Positions 21,901-34,025 of a stretch of DNA of 64,000 nucleotides are shown here, piece after piece. Numbering within the stretch: position 1 is the first letter of the stretch; every line of letters begins with the position of its first letter. Source of the DNA: Odontesthes bonariensis (Eukaryota > Chordata > Actinopteri > Atheriniformes > Atherinopsidae). The translations under genes and the position numbers were made by a program. Under the pieces are notes generated by a model. That model was not told the origin of the DNA and searched no databases. It saw only the letters and a program-made list of their open reading frames with translations. The stretch covers positions 38,437,466 to 38,501,465 of the forward strand of contig NC_134508.1 of the NCBI RefSeq assembly GCF_027942865.1, read 5' to 3'.

Positions 21901-24414
21901 GAGCCACAGGTCTCACGCAGAGGAGGCCTCTATGACGTTTCCCTCCAGATCTCTGTGAAAAAGACAAAGACCAACCTCTTCCGCTGTGTAGCCAAACAAG
22001 AGGACAGCGGCCATGTTGTTGATGAGATCGTTGTGCCAGGTGACATTTCTACGTGTGATATTTGATGTTTGTGTGTTTTAATATTTTTCATACATATCTT
22101 TGGTTTTATAATCTTCAGCCTTGAACACATTTTATTTTTGTCTTGATTATAACATGTTGTACATAGTCTGTTCACTCATTTTATGTTTCTGTCGTGTTTT
22201 TCAGACAAGCAGTTTCAGTTCCATCCTTGTTCTGATGTGTGGATAGGTCTGGGATTTTCTGGAGTTCTAAATGTTGCTCTCTTAGCTCTGGTTGCTTTCT
22301 TATTATTATACATCAGACGACGCAAGAAGAAAGGTAAATTCTGATAATAAATGTATCAAGATAATTGTAATGTGCAGACATGCTTTCACATTCTTGACAG
22401 TTGTTTTTGTCCTTTCACATTTAAACCTCTGTTGTATTACACAAGCCACTGAAACATCATTTCCTGTATCTGTAAAGTGTCCCGTTTTATGGCTGATACC
22501 CAACAGCAACACTTATTTAGATTTTCACCTAAAACGGTTTTATAAAAACCACAATGCTCTTATATTTGAACTAAATATATTGTTCTAACATGCACATTTG
22601 AACTCTGAGATCAGTTAGTCTTTACATGATGTGTGTAAATGCTGCAGTCACATGAAAGCTCATTTTCAGGTAATCTTAAGGTCTTATCACGGTTGTTCCA
22701 AACTTTCTCTGTATCACAGTGTTCCTCTCGGTACAGAGCTGTGTGCAGAGCAGAGGTTGAGGGACATCATGTTGCATCAGGGTGTTTTAATCTTCATGTA
22801 CAGATGACAGCAGAGTTTCAGACCCTGTTTACATTTGGTGATCCGTCCTGGCTGATCTGATCACATGTGTGTACATGTGTGGCTTTATAATGCGCCCCCC
22901 CATCCGAATGATGGCTCAGATTCTCACTCGATATGCAGATGAACACACAGCCTATGTGGCAGTTATGTGTCTGTTGAGCAACAAACAGAACATCAGCAGG
23001 TCTCCTGATGCTTCTGTAAAACACAGAATACACTCACTGACCTAAACTGTGTCATCATTCAGACATGAACATGTCTCAGATTTTCCTGATGCAGTTATTG
23101 CACCTTTTCTTTTTCACCAACTTTTCAGCAGCTCAACAGATGCAGTGTGAGACGAGTAAAAGGAGGGTGAAATGATTGCTCAGTGACCTCTGCTGACTGA
23201 AGACTCCCAAACTGAGGCGTTGAGACTCTGCAGTTTTATTCTGGAGCTGTCTCTTTAAAAAGAAACATGACATCTGCTCACAGTTGATGGCAACCTTACT
23301 GACTTTAATACATCTGTTGGTTTTGTATCGTCCCTATACTGCACAGCATATTACTGGCTGGTCCATTTTTAATTTAGCTGTATGTCACATTAAAACACCA
23401 GCGCTGAGGAACAGAAAAATGTGCAGATCCCAAAACAGCACTGCATCAGTTCACCTTGTTATACTGCACCCGAGGGTTGTACGACGTAAATGGGCAAAAA
23501 TATTTAAACTTATTTACACGTGGCTTTCAAGCCGGGACCGATGCATATCATTGCTCATTGCTGTCATATAGGGCCCATGTCCAATCACACTGTTGAGACT
23601 CAGGTGATTACTCGATGCCAGCTTGATGTGTGACAGCACACACTGATGCGGGGCCTCTGTCTTATATGTGTGAATTATCAAAGAGAAACAGCGGTGGGTA
23701 TGTAAAAGGGCTTTTAATAACCAGGCTTTTCTCTGCCTCAGATGCACAGATTTAAAATAAAAACAAAATGTTGAGAAAACATTGTTGCACAGCGTCACAT
23801 CAGAGGACTATTTCTTCCTTCTCTGTGGCTCAGATGGAGTTTTTGGTCTGACTTTAATGAAAATGTGACCAAAAGAGTCCCAAACAGCCTCTGAATGTGG
23901 CCTAAGCAGTCGGATGTGAGCGCATCCTCTGCACATCCTGAATGCCTTCACATCTGTATTTGTTGCTGTCTGCTTATCATCATCCAGGACATGTTAGCAT
24001 ACGCTGGTCATATTTTGGGCCTCAGATTTTTTCCCCTCTGTGAGGAAAATCCTTTATTTTCAGGTAGTTTCTTGTTTTATTTCCTGGCCCCTCCTCTTGC
24101 TGAGTACAAAATTGTCTCTCTTCACTTGTAAGAACAGCTGAGATGTTGATGGAAATTTGGTTAAAGTTAGTAATGCTGGGAGCTAAAACATTAACTAATG
24201 CAGGTAATGTTTGGTTCATTTTTGGGTAGATTTGAGCTTTTGAGTCTTCTGTAAAAAAAACAAATTGTTTACTGTTAAACATTATAAAAGAATGATTTAA
24301 TCTGATATTCTTTTCTCTTCTTTCTCTTTTGCAGGTTCCTACATGAAGGCAAACGGTTCTTGTAACGGTACCTCAGAGCTCCCACTCCAAGCCAATGGAG
24401 ATCCTCCATGTTAG
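17101..24414 (+). CDS. B7/butyrophilin-like IgV-IgC type I membrane protein (copy B, intact)
   Basis: Five exons: 17101-17185 (signal peptide), 19484-19825 (IgV), 21764-22039 (IgC), 22205-22333 (TM) and 24335-24414 (tail). All junctions are GT/AG and phase 1, giving 912 nt and about 303 aa. Residues 1-25 are a hydrophobic leader starting MFGRWSWVFW. The IgV domain (about 29-142) has Cys47, Trp62 and DGGDYNC (Cys123), plus an N-glycosylation site at Asn105. The IgC domain (143-234) has Cys164, Trp177 and Cys217. A TM helix (about 246-270) is followed by RRRKKK and a 26-residue tail without an obvious ITIM. This V-C-TM layout fits the B7/butyrophilin family of T-cell co-signalling ligands at the cell surface; the exact orthologue is not recognised. 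The start is chosen because the ATG opens a proper leader ending at a splice donor. A 7.6-kb insertion lies just upstream. Confidence 0.8.
18462..18691. mobile_element. hAT-type MITE in intron 1 of copy B
   Basis: A foldback element of 230 bp. It begins CAGTGTTTCTTAATTGCGGT and ends with the complement, AGAAACACTG, and its arms of roughly 80 bp pair almost throughout (CCTGCATGTTTTCGATGTTT on both). CAGTG ends and this sequence are familiar from abundant fish hAT MITEs. The copy in D is at 44341-44570. Confidence 0.8.
18705..19047. mobile_element. Second MITE next to the first, copy B intron 1
   Basis: The terminal inverted repeats start CATCCTGACTGAAAGCGAGC on the left and CATCCTGACTGAACGCGAGC on the right complement, extending into GAGC/GCTC tandem units. 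The element has no coding capacity and holds a poly-T run at about 18891-18918. Superfamily not recognised. The copy in D is at 44584-44923. Confidence 0.7.
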
Positions 24415-27400
24415 AGCAGCTTCCTGTATTTCTCACACACATCAGACACACACACACGGTGTCTTATGGTGCAAAGCGTGCAGCTTTACAGAAATTCCTC
24501 CCAAATATTTTCCTTTTTTTTTTAATCATCTGTCTCTAAATATTGGTTCATAAGGGCCTCTTTTAGTGCCACCATGTCAGTCTCTGGGTACGTGGTTTGT
24601 TTCTCACACATTTTGATTAGTGGTAAAAGCTGTAGCTTTTAGGTCATACATGCACATCGTCAGCCCCTCTTTCTTTATGTATGCACGCACTGAATTAGAA
24701 TACGACTGTGTATGTGAAGAAGACAACTTAGTATTTCTGTAATTTCAGAAAATTTGGGGGGGGGACCTGTTTCACTTTGACATCAGAACTGATTACTGTA
24801 TTCCTGAAGGAGGATGTGTAGCAGCACTTTGGATAAAGAAAGTATGCCAAAAGAGCAGATCGAAAAAAGCAGAGCTACATTTCTATCTTTATGCTTTTGG
24901 CAGAAGCTTTTATCCAAAGACCAGGAGTGTCTGTCGAAAAATTCAGTCAAACCAGTGGGTATCACCTCCATGCTGCCAGGAGGACACTTCTATATGTGAC
25001 ATTTGTTTTGTAGCAGTTTGTATATTTAATGTAAATATGATCTTCGTGAAATTTGTTCGGTTAGATTGACGGAGTGTTAGTTGTTTAGTTGCCTGATTAA
25101 GAGGCTTTTACCTTCAGAACAGGTCAGGACCAAGTTTCACAAAAAGTAATTTTTCTCTGCTGTGAATGTCTTTGCTGAATGTGCTGTTTTTGTATTTTCA
25201 TCACTTGTTTGGTCATCCTTCCTTCTTTCGATGCACCTCAGTGTTTCCTGCTTTCACATTTTGTTGCTCATGAAATGGGCAACATTTCACTCGTTTGTCA
25301 TTAATGACATCATTATTAGGGGGGTTTAAATGAACTCGAGGAATCTAAAGATCACAAGAGAGTGGAAAAAGCAACGAGGTGTAAATATTTAAGAAGGAAT
25401 CTTTATAAAACTAAAGTGAGGGAATAACAAAAAAGATTTTAGATATTATTTATTGTATCCTAGTTTCATTTTAAGCTCCTGACGTCAGGTTCAGGTTACT
25501 GACACTGACACTAAATAAGCTGGTCGCTTGTTGGCCAAACTGATTTAGGGCCTTAAAGCGGTCAGCTTGTGAAATGAAATTAAGTTATTAATTATTACCA
25601 TTTATGATGGAAAGGGAACCATTTACTGGAAGCTAGTTTTAAAAAAAAAAAAAAACTTTTATAGATTACTCCCATAGTAAATCTCTCTTGTTGCTTTTAT
25701 TTTTAAAAAGAGGTAAAATCCCTTTGATCTTTGGTCAGTCTTATTGTCTGTGAGACAGCCGGATAGTTCTTCCCTTCGGAAGGGGCATTCCTTTCTTTCC
25801 ATACGGAGGAGTAAAACACTGCAGCTTTGCCATCAAAGCACTGAAACCTTATTTATACTTTTCTTTTTTATTTATCAGTGGCAGTGTCCACTATAAAGCT
25901 ATGAAGTTTATGTAGGAAGTTTAGATATTTAAATCAGTGGTGTCAAGCCATATTGGTCAGAAAATCTAATTGGTTTTATTAATAAAATAGAACACACAAG
26001 AGTCCATTCACATCAGCCAGTTAATCCTCTAATTTTTCTAAGGAAAAACAAAAACTTTTTTTTTTTTGTTCTACTTTGTTTCTCTGACATGTATTTCATT
26101 TATTTTTATATTATGTTACTTGCTGTTAGAAAATTTTTCACCATTTTAAAATCTATCTGAAGCCATCATCATCATGTAAAATGATTATTTGTCTGGAAAA
26201 TGACATTTCAGCCATCATTAGAGATGTAATATAATAACTGTTTAAGTTTGTGTTTGCTTACTGTTCATTTTAAAGTGCTTACAGAGGAATTATGAAAGTT
26301 ATTGGTGATAATGTATGAAATGTGTGACTCACCGAATAAGGCGTTTTATTTTTTTTAGTTTTAATGTATGAAAGATGTTGGAAAGAAGCTCAGACAAGAT
26401 ACGAGTGAATGCAGCAGCTGGTCTTCGGCCGTTACTTTGAGTGTTCTCTGGTTACATTTGCTGCTTTTTCTGCTGACTGTTTGCTGGTTTCTCACTTACT
26501 CAAACACAAATGTGTTGCATTTATGTCAAAACAAAGTCAGTTTTTAAAGAGCCATAAAGCCATTTTTGACATGTTATGAAATGTGTTCATTTTGCATAAC
26601 ATCTTAAGTTTTAGACACACAATGTTCCTCACATTTAGTGAGAGCAGAAAGAAGTTGCCTTCAGAATCTCCTGAGCTGCACCAGTGTTCATGTATGAAAG
26701 CAGTTTGAGTTGGGAGAGTATCTTTCTGTAAAAAGCAAAGTTAACTTTTTTTCTTTCAGAGAGAAAAATGAAAGTGAGATATATTGTTTTTACCTGATAT
26801 ATCATCTGCTCTGGGACACTTCAAATATTTTACTTTCTGCAGAGGAATAGATGATAAATTAGCACAAGCTGAAGGTATCTTTACTAAAAATGTAATTTCA
26901 GGTAACTTTGTGTTCAAATTGAAGTATGGGAGGAAAAATAAAAGTTTTCACCTCGTACGATACAAACTTTCTGCCTCTGCTACTTAATCAAAGAAGTCAG
27001 AAGCCAACTGGAGCCTTTTAGGAGCAAATGTTGAAGATCTCAGAACGACCTTCAGCAAACATCCAGCTGCACAAAGCAATGACTGAAAAGGGAAGAAATG
27101 GACTGTTTAACACGTGTCAGCAAGGTGCTGACAAAAGTAAAAGGAGTCTAAAGAAATGGATGTTTAAAGGTAGAAAGTACCCGAAAGATGCTGGAAATGT
27201 TTAAGGCTGCAGCCAAATATAAGAGAAGGGTACCAGCTAATGTGTCCAAAGTATATTTTGTGTTTATTTCATTCCACTGGTTCAAAGGATATCACTGTGA
27301 TATTATTTGTTGATCTCATTGGTGCCAAAGTATTGGTCAGTTTTGTGAAATAAGGACGTTTTCACATTTTACACAAACTATCAGGAACCTTTGATCATTT

Positions 27401-28750
27401 TTGTTGGTCATTGGTTTTTTTAAGGCACGCATAACTTTTCCTTTCAAAGTGAGAAACCCTACCTGAGGTTGGAGGGAGCCCATGTAAAGATTTCTGAACT
27501 TTTAAAAACAAGGAAATTCGGATCAAAACAACATTTAAACCTTTCTGGGCATTTCAAGACTAATCTGCTTGCAATATTTTGGATTCTGTGTTTCTCAGGT
27601 GCCTTAAATTCTGACCAGCAGCAGCTCGATGATTTACAGCAACATTTATCTCTCAGTGCAGGGTTGCCTGTTGGCTGACAAAAATGTCTTCCAACGTACC
27701 AGGTGCTGATGTCATCAGGAGGAAGTAGTGCTGTTGTACTGCTCCTCCTGATTTGCACTGTTTGCATGTTAAAGCTTAAGGAGATGCAAAAAAGTATTTA
27801 GCTATTTGATATTGAATGATGTGTTGTTTCTTATCAAAATAAATGACTTGTCAAAGCATTACTTTGACTTTACTGGACTAAAGTCAGACAATAAAGGGAA
27901 ATATTTTTAAATGACAAAACTGTTTCATTTGTATTTATTTCTTCAGATATTGTACAATGCTGTGCTTGTACTTTTTTCTATAAGTTTCACTGGTTTCAGG
28001 TCAATCAGTTTATTATTTGATTAGGATGCGTGTGAATGGTGGATTGTAAAATATGAATCAGAAATGTCCAAACCATCAACTACAGGGTTTAAATGTAACT
28101 GAACACATGAAAAGAAGACAGGTTGACTCCGTCTGAGTCAAACATTATTGTTTAATATTTGTCATTAATCATAAATCCACAACACAGCAGTTTGTTTAGT
28201 GCGTAGTAATAAATTACAAAAAATGTAATTACTAATAAAGTATTTTTCTATTCTATTCTAAACAGTTTTCTTTCATTCGGTGTAAATTACACAAACTAAG
28301 CTAAACCCACACTAGTGTGGCAGCACAGACTGAGCTGGGTTCATTATTGCAAAGCTGATTTTTCAAGTTGCTATCAAATCTCTTAGCTGCATGACTGATT
28401 ATGTGGCCTGAACGGTTTCCAGAAGACACCAGTTCTGACAGTTGTTAAACGTTTGATGCGTGTTTTAAGACTCGGTCTGTGGCACCAGGTCACAGCAGCA
28501 CTATCGACGCCGCACTGCGACCACACCGCTCAAGACTAAGCAAGAAGCAACTGCTGCATTTCTCAGGGGAAAAGAACATGACAGAAGAGTGGAGAAAACT
28601 TCAGTGAAACCTGTGATTCGGACACGAGGAAACATGCACAATATGTTTTAAAGTACTTTCTTCTCCCTGTATAATCTACCCATCTGATGTCAAGGCAACA
28701 AACACCAGAGCTCAGCAAGAAAAGCATTTCAGAGTCTGAATTAGGAGATC
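24415..28750. other. 3' flank of copy B (UTR and intergenic)
   Basis: No further protein-coding exon is recognised. Several AATAAA-like signals occur (for example near 25980, 26936, 27839 and 27889), so part of this is probably 3' UTR, but the true end cannot be fixed. About 430 bp at 27441-27870 are absent from the D copy. The short frames here are not supported by composition or domains. Confidence 0.5.
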
Positions 28751-29149
28751 TAATTTACAGTTTTTCTCTATTGGTTTGGCTAATTTCTTGAAACAGAAAT
28801 TACATTATCAAAATAACATGGACAAATCTCCAAACCACCTCGCAATTGTTCACAACAGAATGGCATTTCTCATTGCTTTCATCAAATTGCAATTGTCTTT
28901 ATACATCTGTCAAATGTTTCAGTGCATCTCTGCAAAAGATTAAGTACAAGTAGCCTACAGTTTGCACAGTTTGCCTACATTTAGCACATTTTCCAAGTGA
29001 ATAGATTTTGGTGATCTGAACTGATTAGTTGATTCTTGGTCTAATGGTTCTTCTATCCAAAATATGTCAGCATGATTTCATTGTATAAGTCATCACATGC
29101 ACAATAATCTGTTCAATTGTCAAAATGGGCCAAGAACATGATACCATCA

Positions 29150-29497
29150 ATACCATATAGAATCTCAAGTTATTCCCCTTTCCTTAATCTTATTGAGGAG
29201 TTTTTCTCTGCTTGGAGGTGGAGAGTGTATGAGCATCATGCTAAAGGCCAAAGATCCCTGCTCCATGCATGTTTAGACATTACAGGAGATCAGTGTAGGG
29301 GATGGTTGCGGCATGCACGGCGTTTCTTCCCGCGTTGCATTGCAAGGGAAAATATGCGTTGCGATGTTGATGAGAATCTGTGGCCAGACAGACAGCAACG
29401 TCTGGACGGCCAGGAGGGTGAGGACAGTGGTCATGAGGGAGGGGCGGGGGAGGGTGAGGGTGAGCGGGAGGGGGAGGGGGACGACAGCGACCAGTAA
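29150..29497 (+). pseudogene. C-terminal fragment of Tc1/IS630-like DDE transposase
   Basis: The key stretch reads SSYSPFLNLIEEFFSAWRWR, the block around the third catalytic acidic residue of IS630/Tc1-type transposases (usually SP-LNPIE). It is followed by GQRSLLHACLDITGDQCRGW, HARRFFPRCIARENMRCDVD and ENLWPD, all familiar from a large fish transposase family. The N-terminal helix-turn-helix part and the first two catalytic residues are missing. The tail after WPD is almost wholly Gly/Glu/Asp/Arg from a GGGxGAGG-type repeat. The element cannot move by itself. Confidence 0.7.
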
Positions 29498-29818
29498 AGT
29501 GTTGCTATAGTGTTTTCTGTAAGCTGCAGATTTATTTACAGTACTGTAGGCCACATAATTTTGCTTGTTTTTTGTTTGTGTGTATATTACACTATATGTG
29601 TGCTATGTATATTTTTCTTTTCCTTCTACAATACTATACTGTATGGAAGTTACTTACTTCACAGTATTTGTGTGAATAAAAATGGTTGGTATGAGTGTAT
29701 TGTGTGTGCTTTGAGGCTACTCTTACTGTGAAACTTTTTTCCTTCAGTTTTATACACTATGTAGTCTGTTAGGTAGTCCTATGCCATAGTGACAAAACAT
29801 CTAAACATTTTGACTTGT

Positions 29819-30180
29819 AGTGCTCACACAATGCCAAAAGGACAATGCATTTTGGGGGCACTGACTATTTGAATGAGAAAGAAACTTCATTTTGACACAT
29901 GGGTGAACTGTTCAGGGGGTGATATGAGCTATTGCTGGTGAACCATGGTGTTTTGCTGAACCATTCAGTTTAGTTTTGCAAAAAGTACTAAAGAGTGTTG
30001 AAAACGTCCGGTCTGTTTCAAGAAATGAGCCTAGGCAATTGAGAAAGATCTTTGCAATTTGGGTGGCACTGACTCTTTACATGGGAAAGAAATCAGGTCT
30101 GAAGCATGGGTGAACAGTTTTGGGAGAGATATGAGCTTTTGCAAGTTAGCTATGGTGTTGTGCTGAACTATAAGAATGTT
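29819..30180. repeat. Two-copy sub-terminal repeat in the Tc1-like element
   Basis: The segment with GGCACTGACT, a GGTGAACNGTT motif, ATATGAGCT, ATGGTGTT and TGCTGAAC appears at about 29860-29965 and again, diverged, at about 30062-30168. TGTTTCAAGAAATGAGCC (30013-30030) likewise repeats the inner part of the terminal repeat. Confidence 0.7.
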
Positions 30181-31084
30181 ATGCCAAATGATCTTAGAGT
30201 TTTGAGAATGTAATTTCTGTTTCAAGTAATGAGCCAAACCAATAGAGAAAAACTGTAAATTAGAGATGGCAGTATGCAGAATATTGGCAGGCACCTGCAT
30301 TCAGTTCTTTACGGTGAAACAGGTTTTTAAAGTTCACCTTTCTCAAGCATGAACTGAAACTCCTTTATGTTCACCTGAAGGATTAAAACTATGATGATGA
30401 TTAACATGGCAGACGCATGCATAAGAGTGCATTACTGTAACTGACCCACAGGACACCTCGATCAGCTGCACTGTTGCTATGAGTTTCCATTTTAATTGGA
30501 CTTTAACCACAAATGCTTCCCCCCATAACATCACCACCAATAAATGTTTCACCTTAATGTGATCACAGTCTGGATTACAGGAGAAAGACAAATGAAAAAA
30601 TGTGTGCCTTAGTGATACTAATGGTAAAAAACCTAAATAAATGGAGTTCACTGTTAGGAGATGATCCCCATCAGAAAAAGGGAACTAAGAAGCAATTTCA
30701 GTTTCAAGAAAAAACTCAAATTTAGAAAAGTAGCTTTTCTAAATCTACAGAGAAACAAAGTTAAAACTGATCTGTGGGTGTATTTCTGTTTCATACAAAT
30801 AAGCCTAACATGAAATAGATGCTTTAGCAGGAAAACCATAACCTGCAGTGTAAAGGAAATGCACATGGCCTGCTGAGCTACCATACTGAAATCTCAACAC
30901 AGAGCAATCTCAACACATCAACCCAACACAAACCTGAAAGAACGCTAAAAAATGTTCATTTGGAACAACTCACCATCTGCAGAGCTTCATCAATTCCCCT
31001 TTCACTGACAAGTCATCTCTTAGAAACTAGGTTATTTGTTGCTTTTCATTTTCTCTCAGAATAAATGATGATCTTTTAAGCTAA

Positions 31085-31215
31085 ATAATGCAGGATAAAT
31101 GGTGAGGGTTGCATCAGGAAGGGCATCCGGCCTAAAACAATGATGCGAGATCGACTCGCTGTGGTGACTCCTGATAAAAGGAGACGCCGAAAGAAGAAGA
31201 AGAAGAAGAAGAAGC
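31085..31215 (+). mobile_element. LINE 3' tail with (GAA)n
   Basis: The series GGGTTGCATCAGGAAGGGCA, CGACTCGCTGTGGTGACTCC, AGGAGACGCCGAAAGAAGAA ends in a (GAA)n tail. This arrangement is very common at the 3' ends of fish non-LTR elements. Only the tail is present. Confidence 0.65.
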
Positions 31216-31869
31216 TAAATAATGCAGAGCGACTGGTTTGTGTGCACAAAGCAGCACACTTTCCAAGGAGCCGATGGCAGAACCATCACTGTCACTGTCT
31301 CCCAGCCCCAAAGCCCCAAAAAGGTTGAATTTGCTGGAGACTACCCTCTGTGATGGATTATTGTAACTGAGTGAGTATTTACAGCAGCAAGATGATGGGA
31401 TTGTGGGTCCAGTAAAAAAAAAATATTTTGGCTTAGGAAGGTTCCTAACTGAGGTAAATGGCCTGGAAGTATGTGATCAGCAGCCAGGAAAAGAGTTGTC
31501 TAAAGGATAAAGAAAGAAGCTTCAGTGCTTCATCTATTATCTCCTTCAGCACACCCTAACCCTGAAAAAAGAACATAAATCATTCTTTCTCACAATTCTT
31601 TGTCCCTGCAACTTTCAGAGCAATGCTTGGTTACTTTCAAACAGTTGTACTAACTGTAATACGGGTGCATAAATATGAAGACGGGGGGGTCAGAGTGAGA
31701 AGCCTGTGACAACAACTTATTTCACTTTTGTGTCTTATTCTTTCTGTTCTTAATCATTATCCTTGATAATCATGTAATATTCTATAAAATGGACAATCTC
31801 ATGGTAAGTTGATCAACTCATCCAGCACACTGGTTATTGATTGTGTCTGTGGTTCTTCCAGTTTCTTCT

Positions 31870-32235
31870 ACTTCTCCATGAGTGGGGCTTTCTGCTGGGT
31901 TGGAATGACCCAGTCGAGACAGTGAGTGGTCCTACCTCAGGGTCCCCAGCGGTGAAACCCCTGAGCGGTGAGTCGCTCGGCGGGTCGGGGAGACAGAATG
32001 ATGTGGGGTGTGTATGTAGCTGGTTTGAGTCCAACTCTTGTTTCCTGGTACTGGGGCCTTAAACTGAGATGGCAGGTGATGGAGGAAGCGCAGAAGCTGC
32101 GGCCTTTTGACCGGAGGCCAGTTCCCAGCCGTCACTGGGCAAGAGGCAGGATAAACCCTGGATGGGCTGCCCGTCCATCACAGAGCCACACAGAGACAAA
32201 CAGCCATCCACTATCCATGCTCACACTCACTTAGA
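31870..32235 (+). mobile_element. SINE- or LINE-tail-like repeat
   Basis: The end reads GCAAGAGGCAGGATAAACCC, GGGCTGCCCGTCCATCACAG and AGAGACAAACAGCCATCCAC, finishing in CTCACACTCACTT. This is a 3' module widespread in fish genomes. Upstream, GGTTTGAGTCC resembles a tRNA-type B box, which would favour a SINE, but no convincing A box is seen. Confidence 0.45.
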
Positions 32236-33593
32236 ATTCACATCTTGTGCTCGCAGCAAAGAGTATTAACTCTGTAAGTAGGTATAACCGACGTTGTTTT
32301 ATTGAATCATTTCATCTGTAAAAGGATATTTACACAAGGTAGAAATGATACATTAGTCTGATTGAGTTAAAACAAAATCCTCCAACTCCTCTGCAGTGAG
32401 TTCTAATAGCAATGAGGAGCAGGGGCCATTATGGAATATATATATATATACACATGTTCTTTACTGATGTCCTCTGTGACGATTGTCAGCATATCATCAA
32501 TCTGATGTTGACTCATATGAACGTGTGAATAAGATCTTCACATAAGAAGGTGGACAGCGAGATTCTCCTAACTCATGTATTCTTTTGAATCAAATTAAAT
32601 GTCCCCAAAGCCTTCTGGTTTTCTTTTTTTTTTTTTAATCAAAACCCACTTTGTGGCCTTGTTACAGCTCGACTGCAGTTTACAGGCCGTCATTTCTCAG
32701 CAGTGTTTATATTCACATCATCATAGTTATTGTTCTTGGTGCAGACGGCCCTGAACACTGGAATACATGCAAATAAAGCTATGTGATAGTATTTCTATGT
32801 ATTTTTCTGTTAATGAGAGGGAATCATTGACATGAAAATATGTTAACAGGCCACTCTGCTTCCACTGTTCTAAATAAGAGCAGAATGAGCTACATGCAGC
32901 TTCATGACCACAACAGTCTTATTTCTCACATTACAGCAGAGCCACCAACCCAACCAAAAACCTTTGTTTTACTGTTTTATCCTGATCAAAGCTGGTCTGA
33001 GCTCCTAAACTGGCTGAAATAAGTGTGAACCATCTTTGTCTACAACTCTGCTGGTTCAGACATAAAAGATGCAAACATAAAACAAACTTCAGCAGCAAAC
33101 TTCAAACATTTAAAGGTTGTTTGGAGTCTTGATCAGAAAGTTGCATTGAATTAGAGGAGATGCTTGTTGGTCCTTGTTGGTTTGCAGAAAGGACAAAATC
33201 ATTTTATTAAAAAACACGTCATTTTATCTTTTAAAAACCAAGAAATGATGCATATAAATAACTGTCAGGACTCTGAACATGGGATACATGCTGCTGATAT
33301 GTTTATACATTAATTAAACTTACCTTTATTACAGTTTAGATTGATAACACCGTTGGATACAAGGATATAGAGAACACTCAGAATGTAACTGAATGTGATG
33401 CACAGCAGATTCAACATCAAACAAACAGAGCAACAATATCTGTGAATGCTTTCAAAAGTCAAACATTATGTGGAGATTAAAGCATCCAGGCTCTGCTTTT
33501 AGGAATGTATCTAACATCCAGCTACCTCAGAGTTGACCTGACTGCCATGTTTTAGTCTCCTTCATCTGCATCATCCTGCAATTCTGCTCACGA

Positions 33594-33818
33594 GTGGTGA
33601 GAGATGTTGTGTGGATAGCAGCAAAGGGGTGTGCCTTCCTTCAAGAAAACAACCTGCGCTTCGCGGAGGATCTCTGCAAAGCTGACAGGGAGTCGAGGAA
33701 AGCGTTGTGGCCATTCCTGGAAAAAGCCAGGAAGAAGGGGAAAAAAGCCTACTTTGTAAGCGGCCGTGCCTTCATTGAAAAAAAGGAAATTACTCTGCAG
33801 GGAGGTATCATGCCATAA
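33594..33818 (+). pseudogene. L1-type ORF1p C-terminal fragment
   Basis: The frame contains AAKGCAFLQENNLRFAEDLC, KADRESRKALWPFLEKARKK and GKKAYFVSGRAFI. I recognise these from the C-terminal end of Transposase_22/L1-type ORF1 proteins in fish. It ends at a stop soon after. No RRM or coiled-coil part lies upstream, so it is a 5'-truncated fragment. Confidence 0.65.
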
Positions 33819-34025
33819 TGCTGTCTCCAACAGGTGATTGTTCACTGACTGAACTGTTTACACAAAGTTTTGCGGGCCTATATGTTGGCGCCTTTATGGT
33901 TCTTACTTAAAAAAAAAGAAGGGTTACGATGCTGTTCTCAGGGCATCTCACCAAGTTACTAGTTCCAACTTTGAAGCTGTACTTACCAGTTTATTTTTTT
34001 GTTCTGCATTCACTATTTCTCTTTC

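Larger units (their letters stand above)
28753..30260 (+). mobile_element. Tc1/mariner-superfamily element, internally deleted (arm B)
   Basis: Long terminal inverted repeats of about 60 bp (outer part ATTTACAGTTTTTCTCTATT) lie between TA dinucleotides at 28751-28752 and 30261-30262, the TA target duplication of this superfamily. Only the C-terminal end of a transposase is left inside (29150-29497). About 1.5 kb in total. The same element occurs in arm D from 63445 to the window edge, so it was present before the block duplicated. Confidence 0.8.
16920..30262 (+). repeat. Arm B: complete plus-strand copy of the Ig gene block
   Basis: This matches arm D (41938 to the window end) closely from the promoter region through the gene, its 3' flank and a downstream Tc1-like element. 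Differences: D has an 877-bp hAT insertion in intron 1, the 9.2-kb LTR element, a 23-bp minisatellite and a deletion around 48830. B has about 430 bp near 27441-27870 that D lacks. Confidence 0.9.
30263..33540. other. Intergenic spacer between the two blocks
   Basis: No host gene is recognised. It contains a LINE tail (31085-31215), a SINE/LINE-like segment (31870-32235), a short (TA)n near 32438-32451 and otherwise unique AT-rich sequence. It cannot be said from this window whether block 2 has the equivalent, since the window ends inside its Tc1 element. Confidence 0.5.

Noticed and set aside
22292-22860. Frames after the TM exon that recur in all four copies
   Set aside because: They start inside the TM exon or lie in the following intron; recurrence comes from duplication and the frames hold no domain.
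27459-27767. Minus-strand 102-codon frame in the B-specific 3' segment
   Set aside because: No recognisable domain, no start context, and the segment is absent from copy D.
32000-32060. Possible tRNA gene from the GGTTTGAGTCC B-box-like motif
   Set aside because: No cloverleaf or A box could be placed; better explained as part of a SINE-like repeat.
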